From positions 26,537 through 31,577 of the forward strand of contig NZWF02000023.1 of assembly GCA_002701605.2 (NCBI GenBank): 5,041 nucleotides of DNA. Direction: 5' to 3'. Positions 1 through 5,041 of the stretch are shown piece after piece (within the stretch, counting starts at the first letter, position 1; every line of letters starts with the position of its first letter). Under the pieces are notes generated by a model. That model was not told where the DNA came from, ran no database searches, and was given only the letters and a program-made list of their open reading frames with translations. Source of the stretch: a bacterium (lineage in GTDB: Bacteria > Desulfobacterota_D > UBA1144). The position numbers were made by a program, and so were the translations under genes.

Positions 1-255
1 ATAGAAGCAATGGCTAGAAAGAAACCAGTAATAGGATCAAGAAATAGTGGAACTGAAGAGCTTATTGTTGAAAGTAATACAGGATTTAAAGTTAATGGAG
101 AAGAAATAGATGACATTAAGAAAAAGATACTGTTAGCATATGAAAGTAAAGTTGAACTAAAAAATCTTGGATTAAATGCTTATGATATGCTTGAAAAAGA
201 ATTTTCTTATAAAAATATGGCTAAAAGATATATGGAAATATTAAATGAAAATTAA
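1..255 (+). CDS. Glycosyltransferase, family 4-like, C-terminal end only (5'-truncated by window)
   Basis: The gene enters from the left edge already in frame, so the ATG at 10 is not its start; 84 codons and a TAA are visible. The visible part matches the end of the C-terminal Rossmann domain of GT-B glycosyltransferases of the GT4 (group 1) type. It begins with IEAMARKKPVIGSR, the family's 'LEAMA-x-G-x-PVI' segment, whose Glu (visible residue 2) is normally the second glutamate of the EX7E motif. Next come SGTEELI (residues 16-22) and the NTGFKV turn (26-31), which in the family bind the nucleotide-sugar donor. A helical tail ends in FSYKNMAKRYMEIL, typical of the C-terminal helix. Such enzymes move a sugar from a nucleotide-sugar to a lipid or polysaccharide acceptor at the cytoplasmic side of the membrane. 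Donor and acceptor cannot be told from this fragment. Its last 11 bp overlap trpF, so the two are probably co-transcribed and translationally coupled. Confidence 0.85.
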   Translation: MEAMARKKPVIGSRNSGTEELIVESNTGFKVNGEEIDDIKKKILLAYESKVELKNLGLNAYDMLEKEFSYKNMAKRYMEILNEN

Positions 256-859
256 AATTTGTGGAATTACAAATGAAGAAGATGCACTTATTTGTGAAAA
301 GCTTGGTGTTGATTACCTTGGCTTTATCTTTTACCCAAAAAGTAAAAGATTCATCAATTATCAAAAAGTAAAAAAAATAATTCAAAAGTTAAATGAGAAT
401 ACAAATAAAGTGGGTGTCTTCGTTGATACTAAGGTAGAGGAAATTAATGATATAGCTAGAGAAATAGGCTTAACCCATGTTCAACTTCATGGCAATGAAC
501 ATCCTGATGAGATCAAAGAAATAGACTTTCCTGTTATAAAAGCAATCTCTGGCAATAATGAAAATATAGAACAAGAAATTGAAAATTTTGCTAATGCAGA
601 TCTAATATTACTTGATTCAATAACTACATATGAAAAAGGTGGAACGGGAAAAACTTTTAATTGGTTAAATATAAAAAATATAAAAAACAAATCTAAAATT
701 GTCTTATCTGGTGGCTTAAACGAAGGGAACATAGTTAAAGCTATTAATGAAACAAATATAAAATTTTTTGATATTTGTTCTGGAGTTGAAGAAAGGCCTG
801 GGTTAAAAAATATAAAAAAGTTAGAAACTATTGTAGAATTAATTAGTAATGAAAAATAA
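245..859 (+). CDS. trpF: Phosphoribosylanthranilate isomerase
   Basis: This cytoplasmic enzyme converts N-(5-phosphoribosyl)anthranilate to 1-(2-carboxyphenylamino)-1-deoxyribulose 5-phosphate, the third step of tryptophan synthesis from chorismate. At 204 residues it has the usual length of a monofunctional TrpF, a single (beta/alpha)8 barrel. Visible motifs in order are KICGIT at 4-9 with the general-base Cys6, [13 protein letters not shown] at 24-36, VGVFVD at 56-61, VQLHGNE at 79-85, LLDS at 122-125 with the general-acid Asp124, GGTGKTFNW at 132-140, LSGGL at 154-158, and [12 protein letters not shown] at 178-189, the last two being phosphate-binding loops. The start is the ATG inside the end of the glycosyltransferase gene, because the KICGIT strand follows it at once as in other family members. 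Only a weak GGAA (234-237) lies upstream, so translation probably depends on coupling. It also overlaps trpB by 11 bp. There is no fused TrpC domain. Confidence 0.97.
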   Translation: MKIKICGITNEEDALICEKLGVDYLGFIFYPKSKRFINYQKVKKIIQKLNENTNKVGVFVDTKVEEINDIAREIGLTHVQLHGNEHPDEIKEIDFPVIKAISGNNENIEQEIENFANADLILLDSITTYEKGGTGKTFNWLNIKNIKNKSKIVLSGGLNEGNIVKAINETNIKFFDICSGVEERPGLKNIKKLETIVELISNEK

Positions 860-2069
860 TAAAGTTAATTTCTTATCACTACCTGACTCTAATGGTAGAT
901 TTGGTGATTATGGCGGCAAGTTTGTATCAGAAACACTAATGCCTGCACTAGATGAATTAGAAAAAAATTACAGGAAAATTAAGAATAATAATAAATTCAA
1001 AAAAGATGTTTCAAAATTACTAAAAGATTTTGTTGGTAGACCAACGCCTTTGTATTTAGCTGAGAGGACTACAAAATCTCTTGGTGGTGCAAAGATTTAT
1101 CTTAAAAGAGAAGATCTTGCCCATACAGGTGCCCACAAAATAAACAATACAATTGGTCAAGCAATACTTGCAAAACTAATGGGTAAAAAAAGGATAATTG
1201 CTGAAACAGGTGCTGGCCAACATGGGGTAGCAACTGCCACAGTTTGTGCACTTCTTGGTTTAGATTGTGAGATATATATGGGAGCAACAGATACAGTTAG
1301 GCAATCAGTTAATGTTCAAAGAATGGAATTGCTTGGTGCAAAAGTTATCCCTGTAAAATCAGGTTCTCAGACCCTAAAAGATGCCTTAAATGAAGCTTTA
1401 AGGGATTGGGTTACGAATGTAAGAGATACTTTTTATATTATCGGAAGTGTCGCTGGTCCTCACCCTTATCCAATGATTGTTAGAGATTTTCAATCTATTA
1501 TTGGAAAAGAATGTAGAAATCAAATTCTAAAATTAGAAGGCAAACTACCTGATTTATTAATAGCATGTGTGGGTGGAGGTTCTAATGCAATTGGACTTTT
1601 TCATCCTTTCTTAAAAGATAAATCAGTGAAAATGGTTGGTGTTGAAGCTGGGGGTAGCGGAATCAGATCAGGACAACACTCGGCTACTATTGTCGCTGGA
1701 TCAGTTGGAGTTTTACACGGCAGTAAAACATACATCCTGCAAGACAAGCAGGGCCAGGTTATAGAAACTCACTCTGTATCCGCAGGTTTAGATTATCCAG
1801 GAGTTGGGCCTGAGCATTCATATTTAAATGATATTAAAAGAGTTGAATACAAATCAGTTAAAGATTTTGAAGCTGTAAAAGCATTACAATATTTCTCTGA
1901 AAAAGAAGGAATTATTGCTGCTTTAGAAACTTCACATGCACTTTTTTATGCAATGAAAATAGCAAAAACAATGAAAAAGAACCAATCTATTATTGTTAAT
2001 TTGTCTGGTAGAGGAGATAAAGACCTCGAGTCAGTCAATGCCTTTATCAAAAAAAACAGGTCAAACTAA
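849..2069 (+). CDS. trpB: Tryptophan synthase beta chain
   Basis: This is the PLP-dependent beta subunit of tryptophan synthase, which joins indole (channelled from TrpA) to L-serine to give L-tryptophan. It has 406 residues, normal for the TrpB1 class that works in the alpha2beta2 complex. Visible features are [19 protein letters not shown] at 16-34, GRPTPLY at 63-69, the PLP-lysine segment HTGAHKINN at 92-100 with Lys97 as the Schiff-base lysine, catalytic Glu119 in [19 protein letters not shown] at 199-208, the PLP phosphate loop GGGSNA at 242-247, the communication-domain contact [12 protein letters not shown] at 312-323 (Asp315), and SGRGDKD at 386-392, whose Ser386 contacts the PLP ring nitrogen. 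The first ~10 residues are variable, but the start fits the family length. No clear Shine-Dalgarno precedes it. The start lies 11 bp inside trpF, which suggests coupled translation. trpA follows after one base, as expected for two subunits made in equal amounts. Confidence 0.98.
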   Translation: MKNNKVNFLSLPDSNGRFGDYGGKFVSETLMPALDELEKNYRKIKNNNKFKKDVSKLLKDFVGRPTPLYLAERTTKSLGGAKIYLKREDLAHTGAHKINNTIGQAILAKLMGKKRIIAETGAGQHGVATATVCALLGLDCEIYMGATDTVRQSVNVQRMELLGAKVIPVKSGSQTLKDALNEALRDWVTNVRDTFYIIGSVAGPHPYPMIVRDFQSIIGKECRNQILKLEGKLPDLLIACVGGGSNAIGLFHPFLKDKSVKMVGVEAGGSGIRSGQHSATIVAGSVGVLHGSKTYILQDKQGQVIETHSVSAGLDYPGVGPEHSYLNDIKRVEYKSVKDFEAVKALQYFSEKEGIIAALETSHALFYAMKIAKTMKKNQSIIVNLSGRGDKDLESVNAFIKKNRSN

Positions 2070-2070
2070 A

Positions 2071-2868
2071 ATGAAACTAATTGATAAAATAAAATCTAAT
2101 AATAAATCTGGAAAAATTTCATTTGTTTCTTATATAACTGCGGGTGACCCTGATATTAAAACAAGTTTAAATATAATGGAAAATTTAGCTGAAAATGGTA
2201 CCGACATAATTGAACTAGGTGTTCCTTTTTCAGATCCGATATCTGATGGCCCTACTATACAAAAGGCCACTGAAAGGGCTTTGAGTAACAAAGTTGATAT
2301 GAAAAAAGTATTAGACCTAGTTAAGAAATTTAGAAAAAATTACTCTACACCAATAGTCATTTTTGGATATTATAATCCATTCCTAAAATATGGGTTAAAT
2401 AAAATTATGAAAGATATTAAGGCCGCTGGGGCAAATGGGGTATTGGTAGTCGATCTTCCCCCAGAAGAAGCAGAAGAAATACAATATGCTGTTAATAGGC
2501 AGAATTTAGAGCTTGTTTATCTTGTAGCTCCAACTAGCACAAATAAAAGAATTCAGACAATAGCTAAACTTTCTAATTCATTTATTTACTTAGTATCAGT
2601 AACCGGTGTTACTGGAACAAGAACTTCACTAGATTCAAATTTAGTTCCATTTATAAAAAGATTAAAAAAGCAGACCAAAAGGCCTATCTGTGTTGGCTTT
2701 GGCATTTCTACACCAAAGCATGTAAGAGAGTTAAAGAAAAATGTTGATGGAATTGTGATTGGTAGTGCAATTATTAAGATAATTGAAGAAAATCTTAAGA
2801 ATAAGAAGGAAATAATCAAAAAGGTATCTAATTTTTCCAAAAAAATATCTGAAGCCACTAAAATTTAA
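2071..2868 (+). CDS. trpA: Tryptophan synthase alpha chain
   Basis: This subunit cleaves indole-3-glycerol phosphate to indole and glyceraldehyde 3-phosphate and passes the indole to TrpB through an internal tunnel. It has 265 residues, the usual length, in a TIM barrel. Visible motifs are FVSYITAGDPD at 18-28, IELGVPFSDPISDGPTIQ at 47-64 carrying both catalytic acids (Glu48 and Asp59, equivalent to Glu49 and Asp60 of the Salmonella enzyme), FGYYNPFLKYG at 98-108, VVDLPPEE at 126-133 (loop 2 contact with TrpB), SVTGVTGTR at 176-184 (the mobile catalytic loop 6), VGFGIS at 208-213, and the phosphate-binding GSAI at 231-234. The reading frame is open back to an ATG at 1993, but that start would add 26 residues unlike the family and overlap trpB by 77 bp. 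The ATG at 2071 gives the standard N-terminus, one base after the trpB stop. A modest AGG at 2058-2060 may serve as ribosome-binding site. Confidence 0.97.
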   Translation: MKLIDKIKSNNKSGKISFVSYITAGDPDIKTSLNIMENLAENGTDIIELGVPFSDPISDGPTIQKATERALSNKVDMKKVLDLVKKFRKNYSTPIVIFGYYNPFLKYGLNKIMKDIKAAGANGVLVVDLPPEEAEEIQYAVNRQNLELVYLVAPTSTNKRIQTIAKLSNSFIYLVSVTGVTGTRTSLDSNLVPFIKRLKKQTKRPICVGFGISTPKHVRELKKNVDGIVIGSAIIKIIEENLKNKKEIIKKVSNFSKKISEATKI

Positions 2869-2900
2869 GGTCTTTAATCTTTTTTATCTATATGGCAGAA

Positions 2901-2906
2901 TATAAT
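2901..2906 (+). promoter_or_regulatory. Possible -10 box for the acyl-CoA ligase unit
   Basis: A perfect TATAAT hexamer lies in the 92-bp gap between trpA and the ligase gene, 54 bp before the ligase ATG. At 17-bp spacing the -35 position (2878-2883) reads TCTTTT, a poor match to TTGACA. In DNA this AT-rich a TATAAT can occur by chance, so only its position in the sole sizeable gap of the window supports it. If used, transcription would begin near 2913, just before the inverted repeat at 2923-2937. Confidence 0.3.
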
Positions 2907-2922
2907 ATTCAATTTAAACATT

Positions 2923-2937
2923 TGTGAGCTTATCACA
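2923..2937. promoter_or_regulatory. TGTGA-N5-TCACA inverted repeat, possible operator
   Basis: Two perfect 5-base half-sites, TGTGA (2923-2927) and TCACA (2933-2937), face each other across GCTTA, 24 bp before the ligase start codon. The half-sites are those known for the CRP/FNR family (TGTGA-N6-TCACA), but the spacer is 5 rather than 6, so a standard CRP site is not met. The site would lie just downstream of a start driven by the TATAAT at 2901, a position that favours repression. As RNA it could also form a 5-bp stem with a 5-nt loop near the ribosome-binding site. No U-tract follows, so it is not a terminator. Confidence 0.35.
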
Positions 2938-2946
2938 TAAAAATAT

Positions 2947-2953
2947 AGGAGTG
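2947..2953 (+). promoter_or_regulatory. Shine-Dalgarno sequence of the acyl-CoA ligase
   Basis: AGGAGTG is a near match to the AGGAGGTG anti-16S consensus, and its AGGAG core ends 9 bases before the ATG at 2961. It is the strongest ribosome-binding site in the window. The Trp genes and the second ligase lack one of this quality. It fixes the ligase start and marks this gene as the first of an independently translated unit. Confidence 0.75.
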
Positions 2954-2960
2954 AATATTT

Positions 2961-4685
2961 ATGGAATTACTATTTAAAACACGATCCACAGAATATACTG
3001 GACCTGGTGGCTTGCCAAATGGCAGCCTAGATAATACAGGCGAATGGAAGCCCATGACTAAATATTTAGAAGCAGGTGCTGAAAATTATCCTGACAAAGC
3101 CATGTTCAAAATTGCTGATGGAGACGGAAAAGTTGTTGAAACTTATACTTATAAGGAAACAAACGATAAAGCTAACCAAGTTGCTAACGGCTTAATTTCA
3201 AAAGTTGGGGTAAAGAAAGGTGATAAGGTTGGAATGTACATGTTAAATTGTGCTGAATTTGTTCTTTCTATTCTTGCAATTCATAAAACTGGAGGAATTC
3301 AAGTCCCAATAAATAAAGATGAAAAAGGTGAAAGGCTTGCTTACATTATTAACTATTCAGACCAAGTCGCACTTGTTGTTGACCCATCTGGACTTTCACT
3401 TATTGAAGACATTGCTGATAAGCTAGAAAATCTAAAAATTATTTATGTAACAGGTGATGCTGCAAATGTTCCTGAAAAAATTGGAAGCATTCCTGCTGAA
3501 CCCTTCAATGCATTACAGGAATTTCCTACAGATAATCCCAATGTAGATGTCCAAATAAGCGATAAAGAAAGATGTATGTTTACATCTGGTACAACTGGTA
3601 TGCCAAAAGGTGTAGTAAGAGAACATGGTGGAGTTGTTCTAACAGTTAGAGCATATATGCAACAACAAGGTGTAAGAAGTGATGATATACTTATGAGTGT
3701 ACTTTCACTTGGACATGCTAATGCTCAAGCATTATGTTTGTTCTGTGCAATTGGTGCTGGTGCAACTGCAGTTTTCTTCCCTAAATTTTCGGCATCGAAT
3801 TTCTTCAAATGGGCACATGATTGCGGTGCAACATGTGTAAATATGTTAGGAGCTGTTGCAGAATACTTATATGCCTCAAAACCTAGTGAATATGACCAAA
3901 AACATAATATTAGAATTATGCTAGGATCTCCTGCTCCTAGAAATCTAGAAGAATTTCAAAAAAGATTTAATGTAAGGGTTATCGATGGTTATGGTTCAAC
4001 TGAGATGGGAATGGTCCTTTGGAAAAATCCTGAAGATGTAAGACCAGGCTCATGTGGATATCCTACAGAAGGTTTTTATGTAGAATTAAGAAATCCTGAA
4101 AATATTCAAGAGGTTATAAGGCCTCATTGGGATCCATATGTTGATTCAACACCACCTGATTCTGCTAAAGGAATTCTTTATATAAGACCATTGGTTCCAA
4201 ACACGACCTTAAATGAATATTTCAAAGATGACAGAAGAACTAGGGAAGCTTTTGATGATGATGGATTCTTTAATTCCGATGATGTTATGGCATGTGGTAC
4301 TGATGGTAGATATTATTTCATTGGAAGACATACAAGACTTAGAGTATCAGGAGAAAATGTTGATCCAGTAGCTGTTGCTGATTTAGCACTTATGCATCCA
4401 GCAGTTCAAGATGCTATAGCAGTAGGATTAAGACTGCCTGATGTTTCTGATGATGAGCTGAAGCTTAATATTATCTTGAAAGATGGTGAAAAATTTGATG
4501 AAGCCGAATTCTGTACTTGGATGGCTGAACAATGTATCATCGCCATGGTACCAAGATTTATAGAAGTTCTTGATGGTTGGCCAATGACTGCAACTCAAAA
4601 AGTTAAAGTAGCCGAATTAAAAGAGATTACTGATAAAACATGGGATAGAGCAAAAGCTGGCCTTAAATTTAGTGCTAGAAAATAA
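2961..4685 (+). CDS. CaiC-like acyl-CoA ligase (AMP-forming, ANL superfamily)
   Basis: A 574-residue AMP-binding enzyme predicted to activate a carboxylic acid with ATP to an acyl-adenylate and transfer it to coenzyme A in the cytoplasm. The ATP-binding P-loop FTSGTTGMPKGV is at 207-218, the LSLGHANAQ segment at 248-256, DGYGSTEMG (motif A5) at 342-350, GILYIRP (A6) at 404-410, FFNSDDV (in place of the usual TGD motif A7, Asp440) at 437-442, and the hinge and C-terminal domain start GRHTRLRVSGENV at 455-467. The final lysine motif is PMTATQKVKV at 541-550 with Lys547, where most relatives have a Gly before the Lys. The GENV after the hinge and the TWDRAKAG tail (560-567) resemble CaiC-type ligases, which include carnitine/crotonobetaine-CoA ligase, but the substrate is not readable. 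About a dozen extra residues (near 388-403, PHWDPYVDSTPPD) sit between A5 and A6. There is no signal peptide or obvious membrane segment. The start is set by a strong Shine-Dalgarno. A related ligase follows after 3 bp. Confidence 0.9.
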   Translation: MELLFKTRSTEYTGPGGLPNGSLDNTGEWKPMTKYLEAGAENYPDKAMFKIADGDGKVVETYTYKETNDKANQVANGLISKVGVKKGDKVGMYMLNCAEFVLSILAIHKTGGIQVPINKDEKGERLAYIINYSDQVALVVDPSGLSLIEDIADKLENLKIIYVTGDAANVPEKIGSIPAEPFNALQEFPTDNPNVDVQISDKERCMFTSGTTGMPKGVVREHGGVVLTVRAYMQQQGVRSDDILMSVLSLGHANAQALCLFCAIGAGATAVFFPKFSASNFFKWAHDCGATCVNMLGAVAEYLYASKPSEYDQKHNIRIMLGSPAPRNLEEFQKRFNVRVIDGYGSTEMGMVLWKNPEDVRPGSCGYPTEGFYVELRNPENIQEVIRPHWDPYVDSTPPDSAKGILYIRPLVPNTTLNEYFKDDRRTREAFDDDGFFNSDDVMACGTDGRYYFIGRHTRLRVSGENVDPVAVADLALMHPAVQDAIAVGLRLPDVSDDELKLNIILKDGEKFDEAEFCTWMAEQCIIAMVPRFIEVLDGWPMTATQKVKVAELKEITDKTWDRAKAGLKFSARK

Positions 4686-4688
4686 TTT

Positions 4689-5041
4689 ATGGAGCTTTTT
4701 TTCCGACCTACTGAAAATAAATATGAGGGAGAAGGAATTCTCCCTCATGGAACTTTCAACAACACTAATGACTGGAATCCTTTAATTAAGTATTTAGAAA
4801 AAGGTGCTATAGAGTTTCCCGATAAAACAATGTTTAAAATGGGAGATGGCAATGGCAAGATTATCGAAGAATTTACATACAAAGAAACCAATCAAAAATC
4901 TAATCAAATCGCTAATTACCTCATTGAAAACTGTTCTATTAATAGTGAAGACAAAATAGGAATTTTCATGCTTAATTCCTCAGAGTTTGTTTTTTCAATA
5001 CTTGCAACTCATAAAACTGGGGCCATTCAAGTTCCTGTTAA
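4689..5041 (+). CDS. Second CaiC-like acyl-CoA ligase, N-terminal part (3'-truncated by window)
   Basis: An open frame starts three bases after the stop of the previous ligase and runs to the window edge, giving 117 complete codons. It aligns without gaps to residues 1-117 of that ligase, with about 65 identities by hand count. Shared blocks are the MEL start, DKxMFK, TYKETN, MLN, SILA, HKTG and IQVP; the last lies in the usual N-terminal ligase segment 'HKTGAIQVPVN'. Because the two proteins align from the first Met, the ATG at 4689 is well supported. The visible part covers only the N-terminal subdomain, so ATP-binding and catalytic motifs are outside the window and activity cannot be judged. 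No Shine-Dalgarno is seen in the AT-rich bases before it, so translation is likely coupled to the upstream gene. It is a diverged tandem copy, perhaps with another substrate or a partner role. Confidence 0.88.
   Translation, partial: MELFFRPTENKYEGEGILPHGTFNNTNDWNPLIKYLEKGAIEFPDKTMFKMGDGNGKIIEEFTYKETNQKSNQIANYLIENCSINSEDKIGIFMLNSSEFVFSILATHKTGAIQVPV

Noticed and set aside
10..255. A complete 81-residue small protein starting at the ATG at 10
   Set aside because: The frame is open to the window edge, and IEA-M-A is the middle of a conserved glycosyltransferase motif, so the Met is internal.
487..732. Antisense open frame within trpF
   Set aside because: It lies fully opposite the conserved TrpF coding sequence, its translation resembles no family, and it has no ribosome-binding site; it is a shadow of the real gene.
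1102..1287. Antisense open frame within trpB
   Set aside because: It lies opposite the PLP-lysine and GAGQHG region of trpB, and the sense strand explains it fully.
2586..2858. Antisense open frame within trpA
   Set aside because: It is the reverse strand of the conserved TrpA C-terminal half, and its hydrophobic look comes from AT-rich lysine and isoleucine codons read backwards.
2866..2887. T-run (T6 at 2880-2885) just after trpA as a rho-independent terminator
   Set aside because: The bases before it (TTAAG-GT-CTTTAA) can form only a short AT-rich stem with a bulge and a 2-nt loop, too weak to support a terminator call.
2922..2950. Alternative promoter with TTGTGA (-35) and TATAGG (-10) at 17-bp spacing
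   Set aside because: The supposed -10 overlaps the Shine-Dalgarno, so the transcript would begin at about the ATG; the TATAAT upstream fits better.

Overview
The window is AT-rich (roughly one third G+C by eye), gene-dense, and coded entirely on the + strand. It holds five genes, two of them cut by the window ends: the C-terminal end of a family 4-type glycosyltransferase, trpF, trpB, trpA, a CaiC-like acyl-CoA ligase, and the first 117 codons of a second, related ligase. AT-rich DNA, short spacers, overlapping genes and the trpF-trpB-trpA order suggest a streamlined, probably marine, alphaproteobacterium-like genome. This placement is an inference from general features and protein style; there is no rRNA or other decisive marker here.

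Positions 1-2868 read as one transcription unit. The glycosyltransferase overlaps trpF by 11 bp, trpF overlaps trpB by 11 bp, and trpB is followed by trpA after a single base. TrpF makes the Amadori rearrangement of phosphoribosylanthranilate. TrpC, which is not in this window, would close the indole ring. TrpA and TrpB then form the tryptophan synthase complex, which converts indole-glycerol phosphate plus serine to tryptophan. All key catalytic residues are visible in the three Trp proteins. trpE, trpG, trpD and trpC are not present here.

A 92-bp gap (2869-2960) separates the tryptophan genes from the ligases. It holds a TATAAT hexamer, a TGTGA-N5-TCACA inverted repeat and a good Shine-Dalgarno sequence, so the ligases are probably a separate unit with its own promoter. 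No convincing terminator is visible.

Positions 2961-5041 hold two tandem adenylate-forming ligases 3 bp apart. Over the visible part of the second, I count about 65 of 117 identical residues without gaps, so they arose by duplication and have diverged. The first is complete. It has a clear ATP-binding loop, but an unusual hinge motif and an unusual catalytic-lysine motif. The substrate cannot be read from the sequence; a carnitine/crotonobetaine-type or other small carboxylic acid is the family-based guess.

Nothing in the window is clearly a new kind of system. The points most worth a second look are the tandem divergent ligases, the altered hinge of the first ligase, the palindrome before it, and the glycosyltransferase fused by overlap to the trp genes.
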